Positions 1 to 10,746 of a DNA stretch of 64,000 bases are shown in pieces. The translations under genes and the position numbers were made by a program. This DNA is from Candidatus Mcinerneyibacteriota bacterium (GTDB taxonomy: Bacteria; Macinerneyibacteriota; Macinerneyibacteria; Macinerneyibacteriales; DSCS01). The notes below the pieces were generated by a model. The model searched no databases, was not told the origin of the DNA, and saw only the letters and a program-made list of their open reading frames with translations. The stretch lies in assembly GCA_016937175.1 (NCBI GenBank), contig JAFGWL010000013.1, positions 1-64,000 of the forward strand. Reading direction: 5' to 3'. Each line of letters opens with the position of its first letter. Position 1 is the first letter of the stretch.

Positions 1-1
1 A

Positions 2-811
2 GCCGTCGTCAAGGGAGAAGCTGATATCAGCGGATGTATCCCGGGAGGGGCTGATACAGCAGCGGCTATTGCAGGGATTCTGGGCAAAAAAGCATCCAAG
101 GCCGAAAAGAGAGTCGCCGTAGTCCACTGTCAGGGAAATATCAATGCCATGCGAAACCGGTTTGAATATCAAGGCATCAAAGACTGTAATGCGGCTATGA
201 TGCTTCACGGCGGTGATGTGGATTGCCTTTACGGATGTCTGGGGTATTACTCCTGTGTGGAAGCCTGCCCCTTTGATGCCATCGATATCAATGACAACGG
301 CAGTGTCCGCATCAATGAGGAAAAGTGTGTAGGGTGTGGTGTCTGTGTGGATACCTGCCCCAAAAAGATCATCGAGATGAAAAAGGCTTCAAAGAAAGTA
401 GATGTCCTCTGCTCCTCACGGGATAAGGGAGCCGATGTCATGAAGATCTGTAAAGTCGGCTGTATCGGTTGTAAAAAATGTGAAAAGGCCTGTCCTGTGG
501 AAGCTATCAAAGTGACAGACAATCTGGCCCGCATCGACTATGATATCTGCATTTCCTGCGGAAAGTGCGCCGAAGTCTGCCCCACCCATGTCATCGAGGA
601 TAAACTGGCCGGCCTTTTTCCAGAAGGTAAACGTACCCCACCGCATATCGAACCTGAAAAATGCATCGGCTGTACGATCTGTGCAAAAAACTGTCCCGTG
701 GATGCCATCCGGGGTAAAGTGAAGGAAATCCACGAGATCGAACCGGAAAAGTGCGTTTCTTGTGGCATCTGTGTGGAAAAATGCCCGAAAGACGCCATCA
801 AATGGATTTAA
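2..811 (+). CDS. rnfB: RnfB, ferredoxin-binding subunit of the Rnf complex (5' end outside window)
   Basis: The reading frame is open from base 2 with no start in the window, so the N-terminal membrane anchor and the start of the first cluster domain are missing; about 269 residues remain. Visible are the end of the RnfB [4Fe-4S] domain (C-IPGG motif), the RnfB core RFEYQGIKDC, and then a long polyferredoxin tail. The tail has a CX3CX5CX3CP motif followed by five CX2CX2CX3CP-type clusters (CVGCGVCVDTCP, CIGCKKCEKACP, CISCGKCAEVCP, CIGCTICAKNCP, CVSCGICVEKCP). Rnf couples electron flow between reduced ferredoxin and NAD to ion translocation; RnfB is the membrane-associated subunit thought to take electrons from ferredoxin. 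A six-cluster tail is the form I associate with anaerobes such as clostridia rather than the shorter proteobacterial one. It is probably the last gene of an rnf operon lying to the left. Confidence 0.93.
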   Translation, partial: AVVKGEADISGCIPGGADTAAAIAGILGKKASKAEKRVAVVHCQGNINAMRNRFEYQGIKDCNAAMMLHGGDVDCLYGCLGYYSCVEACPFDAIDINDNGSVRINEEKCVGCGVCVDTCPKKIIEMKKASKKVDVLCSSRDKGADVMKICKVGCIGCKKCEKACPVEAIKVTDNLARIDYDICISCGKCAEVCPTHVIEDKLAGLFPEGKRTPPHIEPEKCIGCTICAKNCPVDAIRGKVKEIHEIEPEKCVSCGICVEKCPKDAIKWI

Positions 812-828
812 GAGTAAGGAGATGACCT

Positions 829-2268
829 ATGTTTAAAGATTATAGCGAGATCAGAGATTTTATCAAAAAAGAGGGAATCACCACTGTTGACTTAAAATAT
901 ACAGACCTGAACGGCAAAATGCGTCACCTCACCCTTCCGGCAGCAGAGTTCACTGAGAAGATCGTCAGAGAAGGGGAGGGGTTCGATGCATCTTCCACTT
1001 CGGGGTTGAAATCGGTGGAATCGGGCGATATGGTCATTATTCCTGATATGGATACGGGGTTTCTTGACCCCTTCTGGGAAACACCGACGCTCTCCTTTTT
1101 ATGCCGTATTGCCGATGCTGAGACCAAAGAATTTTTCCATATGGATCCCCGGGGAGTATCCCATCGCGCTCAGGAGTATATGGAAAAAAGCGGCATTGCG
1201 GACGAGAGCCTCTGGGGCCCGGAGTTCGAATTCTATCTTTTGACTTCCCTCTATTATAAAAATGCCGAAAACGGCGCAGCCTATTTTATGGGAACAGGGG
1301 AGAATAATTGGGATGTCATGGAAAACCAGCCCGATTATGCCATGGCCGGATCCATTAAGATCACGGATAAAGACGGGTACCATGCCCATCCCCCTGTGGA
1401 CCTCTATTTCAAGGTCCGGGAAGAGATGGTCCAGCTGATCAGGCAATGCGGGTATAGGATCCGGTATCATCACCATGAAGTCGCCGCCGCCAGCCAGCAC
1501 GAAATAGAAGTCCAGCCTATCGGCCTCGGGAAGGTAGGAGACATGGGCCAGGTAATCAAGTATATCATCAAGATGGTCGCACGCAGGCACGGACTACACG
1601 CGACATTCATGCCCAAACCACTCTACAACAGGGCCGGGTCCGGAATGCATTTTCATCAGTTTTTGAAGAAAAAGGGGAGGAATATATTTTTTGAGAAGGG
1701 GAGTTATGCTGATCTGAGCGAGACCGCCCTCTATTATATCGGCGGTATTCTGAAGCACGGGAGGGCCATCACAGCTTTCCTGAATCCTTCCACAAACTCC
1801 TATAAAAGGCTTGTCCCCGGATTTGAAGCCCCTACAGCCCTTGTCTTTTCAAAAGGGAACAGGAGCGCTGCCATCCGTATCCCCAAGAACTTCACATCTG
1901 AAGAGGACAAGAGGATGGAGTACAGGCCGGGAGATGCTACCTGTAATATCTATCTTGCAGCTTCAGCCATGCTCATGGCCGGCTTGGACGGCATAAAAAA
2001 GAGGATCGACCCGAGAGAAGCCGAAATGGGGCCTTATGAGGAAAATCTGGAACATATGCCTAAAAACAAGCTAAAAAAAATCGTTCACGTCCCGGGAAGC
2101 CTTCCGGAAGCCCTGGAGGCTCTGAAAAAGGATATGGATTTTCTGCTTCAGGGTGATGTTTTCAACCGTGAGATCATCGACAGCTATATAAGGCTGAAGG
2201 AGAAGGAGAGCCTGGAGATCAGAAACAGGCCGCACCCCAAGGAGGTCGATCTCTATTTTAACTGCTGA
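829..2268 (+). CDS. glnA: Glutamine synthetase, type I fold
   Basis: This 479-residue enzyme makes glutamine from glutamate, ammonia and ATP in the cytoplasm. An N-terminal beta-grasp is followed by the catalytic domain with PEFEFY (about 131-136, metal ligands), GSGMHFHQ (about 270-277), NPSTNSYKRLVPG (about 319-331) and RPGDATCNIYL. The region where enteric GlnA carries the adenylylated Tyr (NLYDL) reads NLEHM (about 406-410), so there is no Tyr to modify and control by GlnE-type adenylylation is unlikely. The start is supported by AAGGAGATGACCT-ATG. It lies 17 bp after rnfB and is probably cotranscribed with it, since I see no terminator between them. Confidence 0.95.
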   Translation: MFKDYSEIRDFIKKEGITTVDLKYTDLNGKMRHLTLPAAEFTEKIVREGEGFDASSTSGLKSVESGDMVIIPDMDTGFLDPFWETPTLSFLCRIADAETKEFFHMDPRGVSHRAQEYMEKSGIADESLWGPEFEFYLLTSLYYKNAENGAAYFMGTGENNWDVMENQPDYAMAGSIKITDKDGYHAHPPVDLYFKVREEMVQLIRQCGYRIRYHHHEVAAASQHEIEVQPIGLGKVGDMGQVIKYIIKMVARRHGLHATFMPKPLYNRAGSGMHFHQFLKKKGRNIFFEKGSYADLSETALYYIGGILKHGRAITAFLNPSTNSYKRLVPGFEAPTALVFSKGNRSAAIRIPKNFTSEEDKRMEYRPGDATCNIYLAASAMLMAGLDGIKKRIDPREAEMGPYEENLEHMPKNKLKKIVHVPGSLPEALEALKKDMDFLLQGDVFNREIIDSYIRLKEKESLEIRNRPHPKEVDLYFNC

Positions 2269-2270
2269 AC

Positions 2271-2286
2271 CGTGTAAATATACACG
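2271..2286. promoter_or_regulatory. Palindrome upstream of the nifJ promoter, possible operator
   Basis: CGTGTA-AATA-TACACG is a perfect 6-bp inverted repeat ending 6 bp before the nifJ -35 box and centred near -50 from the predicted start. No T run follows, which argues against a terminator for glnA, but a weak hairpin end for glnA cannot be excluded. It matches no regulator site I can name with confidence. Confidence 0.4.
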
Positions 2287-2292
2287 TATTAG

Positions 2293-2321
2293 TTGACATC
2301 CGGCGGGTTGGACAGTACTAT
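2293..2321 (+). promoter_or_regulatory. Sigma-70-type promoter of nifJ
   Basis: TTGACA (2293-2298), a 17-bp spacer, and TACTAT (2316-2321). The consensus -35 and 17-bp spacing make this a strong candidate. The predicted start is near 2328, giving a leader of about 25 nt with AAGGAGGA before the ATG. Confidence 0.75.
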
Positions 2322-2328
2322 TGTGTAA

Positions 2329-5889
<3,561 letters not shown>

Positions 5890-5906
5890 GCCGCATAAGT
5901 CATGGT

Positions 5907-5938
5907 AAAAGGGGCTCTCCCCGGGAGGGCCCCTTTTT
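5907..5938 (+). terminator. Rho-independent terminator after nifJ
   Basis: The GC-rich hairpin GGGGCTCTCC / GGGAGGGCCCC is flanked by AAAA on the left and TTTTTT on the right, 18 bases after the nifJ stop. Confidence 0.8.
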
Positions 5939-5955
5939 TAAGAAAAGGATAGATC

Positions 5956-6381
5956 ATGAGAGTCATCTCTGTGAACATCAGCCTCAAAGTAGGGGAGATA
6001 AAGAACCCTGTGCCAAAAGGGCGTTTTCTCACAGACTATGGAATGGAAGGTGACGCTCACGGAGGAAGCGGACGGCAGGTAAGCCTTCTGGCCCGTGAAA
6101 GCTACGAAAAAAGCGAAAAGACAGCTTCTCTTCCCTGGGGGTCTTACGCAGAAAATATTACGACAGAAGGCCTCCCTCTCCACAAGCTTCCTGTAGGGAC
6201 CAGAATGAAGATCGGGACGGCAGAGTTAGAAGTGACACAGATCGGCAAGAGATGTCACGCAGGCTGTGCCATCCGGGATCTTACCGGAGATTGCGTAATG
6301 CCCCTTGAGGGTATCTTCGCCCGGGTGATACGCTGCGGAGAGATCCTCCCCGGAGACTCCATCGAAATACTGCCCCGTTGA
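5956..6381 (+). CDS. Small stand-alone MOSC-domain protein
   Basis: The 141-residue protein consists only of a MOSC domain (molybdenum cofactor sulfurase C-terminal type). Family marks are GMEGDAHGGSGRQVS (about 30-44), the YAENITTEG strand (about 64-72), and the GTAELEVTQIGKRCH segment (about 75-90) with the conserved Cys. MOSC proteins bind or transfer sulfur species or pterin cofactors; small ones often sit with molybdenum cofactor genes, but none is present here. The start follows AAAAGGAT. The nifJ terminator precedes it, so it must use its own promoter or readthrough. The exact substrate cannot be told from sequence. Confidence 0.8.
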   Translation: MRVISVNISLKVGEIKNPVPKGRFLTDYGMEGDAHGGSGRQVSLLARESYEKSEKTASLPWGSYAENITTEGLPLHKLPVGTRMKIGTAELEVTQIGKRCHAGCAIRDLTGDCVMPLEGIFARVIRCGEILPGDSIEILPR

Positions 6382-6391
6382 AAATAATATC

Positions 6392-6420
6392 TTGCATTGT
6401 TTTTCTCCCATTGTTATACT
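6392..6420 (+). promoter_or_regulatory. Promoter of the PTS EIIA gene (extended -10)
   Basis: TTGCAT (6392-6397), 17-bp spacer, TATACT (6415-6420) preceded by TG at 6412-6413. The predicted start is near 6427, leaving a short leader that contains AGGAGA. Confidence 0.65.
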
Positions 6421-6448
6421 TTACTATAGAGGACAAAACAGGAGAATT

Positions 6449-6910
6449 ATGGTTTCTATCAAAGAATATGTTTCAAAAGAGTTGATTTTTGTTCAAAATG
6501 AAATTCCTTCAAAAGAGAAGGCTATCGATTTCCTCTGTTCGAGGATCGCAGCAATAAAGAACAGGGAAGCATCCGGACTTATTGAAGCTGTCCGGGACAG
6601 AGAAAGCAAGATATCCACAGGGATAGGGCTGGGAATCGCTGTTCCCCACGGACGTCTCTCCCGGTGGGGCGAGACGACGCTTTCTATCCTTCTCCTCAGA
6701 AAACCCGTGGAGTATGATGCTCTGGACGGTAAACCTGTCAGGCTGATCCTCCTCTTTATCTCAGACAAAGATAAGCCCTGCGAACATATCAACCTTCTTT
6801 CCAGGGTCTCCTATATTTTATCCGAGAAGGATAATCTCCAGTCCTTGCTGAAAAGCGAGACGCCTGATGAACTCTATAAGAGTTTTGTTGAATACAGTGT
6901 CCGGGTATGA
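6449..6910 (+). CDS. PTS EIIA domain protein, fructose/PtsN type
   Basis: This 153-residue single-domain protein has the PTS_EIIA type 2 fold. The likely phosphorylated His67 lies in GIAVPHGRL, after GIGLG, as in fructose-type EIIA and the nitrogen-PTS protein PtsN. No EIIB or EIIC is fused or adjacent, so a regulatory PtsN-like role is more likely than sugar uptake; this is inference. I chose ATG 6449 because AGGAGA stands 4 bases before it and the promoter ends at 6420, excluding an upstream in-frame ATG at 6392. The next gene begins 12 bp after the stop but appears to have its own promoter inside this coding end. Confidence 0.85.
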   Translation: MVSIKEYVSKELIFVQNEIPSKEKAIDFLCSRIAAIKNREASGLIEAVRDRESKISTGIGLGIAVPHGRLSRWGETTLSILLLRKPVEYDALDGKPVRLILLFISDKDKPCEHINLLSRVSYILSEKDNLQSLLKSETPDELYKSFVEYSVRV

Positions 6911-6916
6911 TATAAT
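6888..6916 (+). promoter_or_regulatory. Promoter predicted to give a leaderless trmH mRNA
   Basis: TTGAAT (6888-6893), 17-bp spacer, perfect TATAAT (6911-6916) with an extended -10 TG at 6908-6909. Counting the last T as -7 places +1 at 6923, the first base of the trmH GTG start. The -35 lies inside the end of the EIIA gene. Confidence 0.7.
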
Positions 6917-6922
6917 CACCCT

Positions 6923-7570
6923 GTGAACATTAACCGCTATCTGCAATATATAACTCCAAAACGTTATCAGCGCCTATCCCATGTGGCCTCCCGGCGCAGC
7001 CGTTATTTTACATTTGTCTTTGAAAATTTTTTTGATGTCCATAACATCAGTGCCGGGCTGCGAAGTATCGAGGCCTTCGGGTTTCAGGATGTGCATATCA
7101 TCGAAGGGATCAACCGGTTAAACGTCAATAAGGATATTACACGCGGAGCCCATCAATGGCTGACCCTTCACCGTTATGAGACGACTAAAGAGTGTTTTCA
7201 CAGACTCCGTAAAAAAGGCTATCAGATCCTTGTCGCCGATCCCGACCCCGGCCAGGCACCGCTCCATGAGATGGAGTTTATCCGCCCTGCAGCCTTTGTT
7301 TTTGGTCAGGAGCTTTACGGGATCTCGGAGACAGCCAGGAAGGAAGCGGACGGTATTTTCCATATTCCCATAGCAGGCTTTGTGGAAAGCTTCAACGTCT
7401 CGGTCTCCGTAGCCCTGACCGCCTACAGTGCACGGATCTATGCCGAATCTTCCCTGAAAGAGCGTCAATGGAAACTCTCTCCGGCTCAATATCAGGAATT
7501 GCTTATGAAGTGGGTCTTGAAACAGCCGGTGGTTCAGAAGATCATCCGGAAGGAGGAGAAACATGGATAA
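6923..7570 (+). CDS. trmH: TrmH-like tRNA 2'-O-ribose methyltransferase (SPOUT)
   Basis: The 215-residue protein fits TrmH, which methylates the ribose of G18 in tRNA with SAM. The three SPOUT motifs are visible: HNISAGLRSIEAFGF (40-54, catalytic Arg47), FGQELYGIS (127-135, Glu130), and IPIAGFVESFNVSVSVAL (148-165), the knot that binds SAM. The start must be GTG 6923: a stop codon (6908-6910) lies five codons upstream, no other start codon follows that stop, and the conserved core begins soon after. There is no Shine-Dalgarno sequence, and the promoter predicts transcription from this very base. The gene overlaps the next by 8 bp. Confidence 0.88.
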   Translation: MNINRYLQYITPKRYQRLSHVASRRSRYFTFVFENFFDVHNISAGLRSIEAFGFQDVHIIEGINRLNVNKDITRGAHQWLTLHRYETTKECFHRLRKKGYQILVADPDPGQAPLHEMEFIRPAAFVFGQELYGISETARKEADGIFHIPIAGFVESFNVSVSVALTAYSARIYAESSLKERQWKLSPAQYQELLMKWVLKQPVVQKIIRKEEKHG

Positions 7571-8528
7571 GGTCTATATCACTTTTAAAATCCCGAACAA
7601 GGGGATCGAATACCTCAAAAAAGAGTTTGATGTTCATGTCAATCCGCAACAAAAACCTCTCTCCCGGGAGTGGTTTCTTGAAAACGGAGGGGAATATGAT
7701 GCTTTTATCACAATGCTTCATGACCCCGTCGACAGAGAGGTCCTCGATGTCATGAAAAAAAGAGTCAAAGTCATCGCCAATTATGCCGTAGGGTTTAACA
7801 ATATAGACATAGAATATGCCTCCCGTTGCGGGATCACCGTCACCAATACACCCGATGTCCTCACCAATGCCACTGCCGAGATCGCCTTTGCCCTGATGCT
7901 CTCGGTCATGAGAAGGATCGTCGAAGGGGACCGCTATGTGAGAGAAGGGGCCTTTGATATGTGGAAGCCTGAGCTTCTCCTGGGAGAGGAGACAGCAGGG
8001 AAGACCGTGGGGATCCTGGGGATGGGCCGTATAGGCCGGTCCTTCGCCCGGAAATGCCGTTGTTTCGGGATGAATATGATTTATCATAACCGGCATCCAC
8101 TTCCGAAAGAAGAGGAAGTGGCCCTGGGTGTCCGTTACGCGGAGTTTTCTCAACTGATCGAACAATCGGATGTGATCTCCATCCATCTTCCCCTGACTCC
8201 TGAAACACGCCATTTGTTCACATGGGAGACTTTTCAGAAGATGAAGAGAGGGGCTTTTATCATCAATACAGGACGCGGCCCTGTCATCTGTGAAGAGGAC
8301 CTCGTAAAAGCCCTTAAAAAGGGGTTGATCAAAGGAGCCGGCCTGGATGTCTACGAGTATGAGCCGGAAGTCCACAAGGGCCTTTTAGAGCTTCCTAACA
8401 CTGTTTTACTGCCCCATATAGGCAGCGGGTCTGTTAAGGCCCGTGAAACTATGAGCCTTATGGTAGGAGAAGCTGTCGCGGATGTCCTCCACGGAAAGAC
8501 TCCGAGACATAAAGTGGCAGGGCCGTAA
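7563..8528 (+). CDS. D-2-hydroxyacid dehydrogenase (glyoxylate/hydroxypyruvate reductase-like)
   Basis: This 321-residue NAD(P)-dependent dehydrogenase has the two-domain fold of the D-isomer 2-hydroxyacid dehydrogenases. Visible marks: substrate-domain NYAVGFNNID (about 75-84), Rossmann GILGMGRIGRSFA (about 150-162), the NTGRGP catalytic Arg region (about 238-243), the acid in VYEYEP (about 265-270) and the acid/base His in LLPHIGS (about 285-291). The sequence is closest in style to GyaR-type glyoxylate reductases, but D-lactate or hydroxypyruvate activity cannot be excluded. GGAGGAG lies just before the ATG, inside trmH. The stop shares one base with the mgtE start (TAATG), implying translational coupling. 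Confidence 0.88.
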   Translation: MDKVYITFKIPNKGIEYLKKEFDVHVNPQQKPLSREWFLENGGEYDAFITMLHDPVDREVLDVMKKRVKVIANYAVGFNNIDIEYASRCGITVTNTPDVLTNATAEIAFALMLSVMRRIVEGDRYVREGAFDMWKPELLLGEETAGKTVGILGMGRIGRSFARKCRCFGMNMIYHNRHPLPKEEEVALGVRYAEFSQLIEQSDVISIHLPLTPETRHLFTWETFQKMKRGAFIINTGRGPVICEEDLVKALKKGLIKGAGLDVYEYEPEVHKGLLELPNTVLLPHIGSGSVKARETMSLMVGEAVADVLHGKTPRHKVAGP

Positions 8529-9889
8529 TGGAAACTCCTGATAAGATCAACCATTTTCTCTCTTCCATCCTCCAGGAGGGGACACCTGATGAGACGGCGG
8601 CACTTCTTCTCCGGGAGTTTCGTGTGGAGGATATCGCTGAGATCTTCGACCAGCTGGATGATGATCAGGTCATGCGTCTCTACACCCGTTTTTCTCCCGA
8701 GGTCAAAGGAGAGCTTCTAACCTATGCAGGCCCCGGCCTGATCCCGGTCCTTATCTCTGTTCTTGATGACAACTACAGCGATGAAGAGATTGCAGAGATC
8801 CTTTCTGATGTCAGCGATGATGACGTGACCGACATCCTTCTGGAATTCCCTAAAGAGAAAAGAGAATCGATCCTGGACTTTTTTTCCAGCCAGGACAGAA
8901 GGGATATCAAAAATCTCATTGTCTATCCTGAAGACTCAGCCGGCGGGATTATGACCACCGACTTTTTCTCCGTCAGGGATACACTCAATGTTCGTGACGT
9001 GAAACAGCAGCTGAAAAATACGGAAGACATCGAGTCTCTCCTCTATATCTATATCCTGGACCAGCACAACAGGCTGGAAGGTGTCTGCTCCCTCCATGAT
9101 ATTCTTCTAGCTTTTGACGAGGAGAAAATCAATCAGGTCATGACAACCGAGGTCATCTATGTCAACTGTTTTGAGGATCAGGAAACCGTTGCCAAAGTCG
9201 TTGAAAAATATGATCTTTTTGCTGTTCCCGTCACAGATGATAAAATGCATCTTTTAGGGATCATCACCGCTGACGATATCATCGATGTCATCCGGGAAGA
9301 GCATACAGAGGACCTCTATAAGACAGTGGGAACCGTGGAAGACGAGCTCTATACGAAAAATGTCTTTCGTGTAGCGCGTCTCCGGCTACCCTGGCTCATT
9401 ACCACTTTCTTCGGGAGCATGCTTTCCGCCGCAATCCTTTCAGCCTTCAACCGGACCCTGCAGGAGATCATCATCCTAACCAGTTTTGTCCCTGTCATCA
9501 CAGCCATGGGGGGGAATATCGGAAGCCAGACGGCTACCATTGTCGTTCGGGGGCTTGCCGTGGGGTATATTAATATCGGAAAGCTTAAAAGCACAGTCCT
9601 GCGCGAGATCGGTGTCGCATCTGTCATGGGCCTTGTAGTGGGGTTGATCGTCTCAGCCATTGCCATTCTTTGGCATGGGCAGCCTCTTCTGGGGTTGATT
9701 TTGGGCCTTTCCATGATCTCGGCGATCATTGTCGCTTCACTCATAGGGAGTTTTGCCCCGTTTCTCTTTGAGAAAATGAGTATCGACCCGGCCATAGCAG
9801 CAGGGCCTCTGGTGACCACCGCCAATGATGCCACAGGAATCGTGATCTATCTGGGATTGGCCACTCTTCTCCTTCAATGGCTCCATTGA
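8528..9889 (+). CDS. mgtE: Magnesium transporter MgtE
   Basis: The 453-residue protein has the full MgtE order: an N-terminal superhelical MgtE_N domain (about 1-125), two CBS domains (about 130-255) that act as the Mg sensor, a connecting plug helix, and five transmembrane segments (about 285-453). Channel signatures are MGGNIGSQTATIVVRGLA and PLVTTANDATGIVIY, the latter holding the conserved acidic residue of the Mg site. It mediates gated Mg2+ entry across the inner membrane. No room exists for an Mg riboswitch because the start overlaps the upstream stop; regulation is probably through the CBS sensor. Confidence 0.95.
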   Translation: METPDKINHFLSSILQEGTPDETAALLLREFRVEDIAEIFDQLDDDQVMRLYTRFSPEVKGELLTYAGPGLIPVLISVLDDNYSDEEIAEILSDVSDDDVTDILLEFPKEKRESILDFFSSQDRRDIKNLIVYPEDSAGGIMTTDFFSVRDTLNVRDVKQQLKNTEDIESLLYIYILDQHNRLEGVCSLHDILLAFDEEKINQVMTTEVIYVNCFEDQETVAKVVEKYDLFAVPVTDDKMHLLGIITADDIIDVIREEHTEDLYKTVGTVEDELYTKNVFRVARLRLPWLITTFFGSMLSAAILSAFNRTLQEIIILTSFVPVITAMGGNIGSQTATIVVRGLAVGYINIGKLKSTVLREIGVASVMGLVVGLIVSAIAILWHGQPLLGLILGLSMISAIIVASLIGSFAPFLFEKMSIDPAIAAGPLVTTANDATGIVIYLGLATLLLQWLH

Positions 9890-9892
9890 GAT

Positions 9893-10564
9893 ATGCTTGT
9901 CAGGGATACGGCTTATGTCCTTAAAAAAGTTCTTTTCAAAGAGACCTCTCTTATCCTCAATGTCCTGAGCAGAAGCGGGGGGCTTCAGAGTTTTATGGTA
10001 AAAGGGGCTCTTCGTCCTAAAAGCCCCTTCTTGGGGGTCATCGAGTTTCTTAATGAGATCGAGATCCACTATTACAAAAAAGAAAACACCACTCTCTATA
10101 CCTTGAATAAAGCCGAGTTGATCAAAGATCACTTTTCTTTGACCCTCTATCCCGATGTGCTGATGGAGATCGGAGAACTTGTCCAATATACACGAAGGAA
10201 CATCCCTTACAATGAGCCTGTCCCGGCGCTGTACCAAAGTTTTTCCTTTTTACTTAGAGGAGTCGGGGATAAGAAGGAAAATAAAGCTCTTCTTTACTAC
10301 TTTCTCACTCTTCTGCAGGAGATGGGGCTTCCCCTGAAGATCTCGAAACACTGCATCTGCGGTAATGCCGAGAGGAGCTATTTCGATCCTGAAAACGGCT
10401 CGTTTGGCTGTTCCCGCTGCCGAAAAGGTATCTTTGTCGGGGAAAAGATGGCGGATGACCTGACTGCCCTGGCCGGACACAGAGGAAAAGAGATAGAGAT
10501 AAGTTCGACAGAAAAAGCCGGTTACATGGAAATTTTAAAGGAATACTTGAAATACCATAAATAG
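9893..10564 (+). CDS. recO: DNA repair protein RecO
   Basis: The 223-residue protein shows the N-terminal OB-fold of RecO (about 1-80, with TAYVLKKVLFKETSLILNVLS) and a C-terminal helical region with a zinc-finger-like CIC-X18-CSRC motif (about 153-176). RecO works with RecR to load RecA on SSB-covered single-stranded DNA. It is the last gene of the trmH-mgtE-recO unit, 3 bp after mgtE. The convergent tRNA-Arg gene begins 5 bp after its stop, and no separate terminator is visible. Confidence 0.9.
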   Translation: MLVRDTAYVLKKVLFKETSLILNVLSRSGGLQSFMVKGALRPKSPFLGVIEFLNEIEIHYYKKENTTLYTLNKAELIKDHFSLTLYPDVLMEIGELVQYTRRNIPYNEPVPALYQSFSFLLRGVGDKKENKALLYYFLTLLQEMGLPLKISKHCICGNAERSYFDPENGSFGCSRCRKGIFVGEKMADDLTALAGHRGKEIEISSTEKAGYMEILKEYLKYHK

Positions 10565-10568
10565 GTAA

Positions 10569-10642
10569 TACGCCCAGGAGGATTCGAACCCCCAACCTCT
10601 TGGTCCGTAGCCAAACGCTCTGTCCAGTTGAGCTATGGGCGC
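10569..10642 (-). tRNA. tRNA-Arg (anticodon ACG)
   Basis: On the minus strand the 74-nt sequence folds as a cloverleaf: acceptor GCGCCCA/TGGGCGT (last pair G-U), D arm AGCTC...GAGC, anticodon stem TTTGG/CCAAG with loop CTACGGA (anticodon ACG, read through inosine in bacteria), and T loop TTCGAAT. The 3' CCA is not encoded. Confidence 0.95.
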
Positions 10643-10651
10643 AACGGGGTA

Positions 10652-10679
10652 ATTATACAAAAGCCTCTTCTTCTGTCAA
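10652..10679 (-). promoter_or_regulatory. Promoter of tRNA-Arg
   Basis: On the minus strand: TTGACA (10679-10674), 16-bp spacer, TATAAT (10657-10652). Both hexamers are consensus, ten bases before the mature 5' end. Confidence 0.8.
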
Positions 10680-10698
10680 TAAAAAAAAGAAAAATCTC

Positions 10699-10726
10699 TT
10701 GCAAAACTCCCGTTCTCCTGTAATGT
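10699..10726 (+). promoter_or_regulatory. Possible promoter of the histidine kinase gene
   Basis: TTGCAA (10699-10704), 16-bp spacer, TAATGT (10721-10726). The predicted start near 10733 lies past an in-frame ATG at 10723 and supports ATG 10747 as the start. The -10 is weak. Confidence 0.4.
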
Positions 10727-10746
10727 TAAAAATAGGTAATTTAAAT

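Noticed and set aside
8400-8530. Magnesium riboswitch before mgtE
   Set aside because: The start overlaps the upstream stop and the sequence is coding.
10600-10746. Upstream extension of the histidine kinase frame
   Set aside because: It begins inside the tRNA-Arg gene and lies before the likely promoter; the start at 10747 is preferred.
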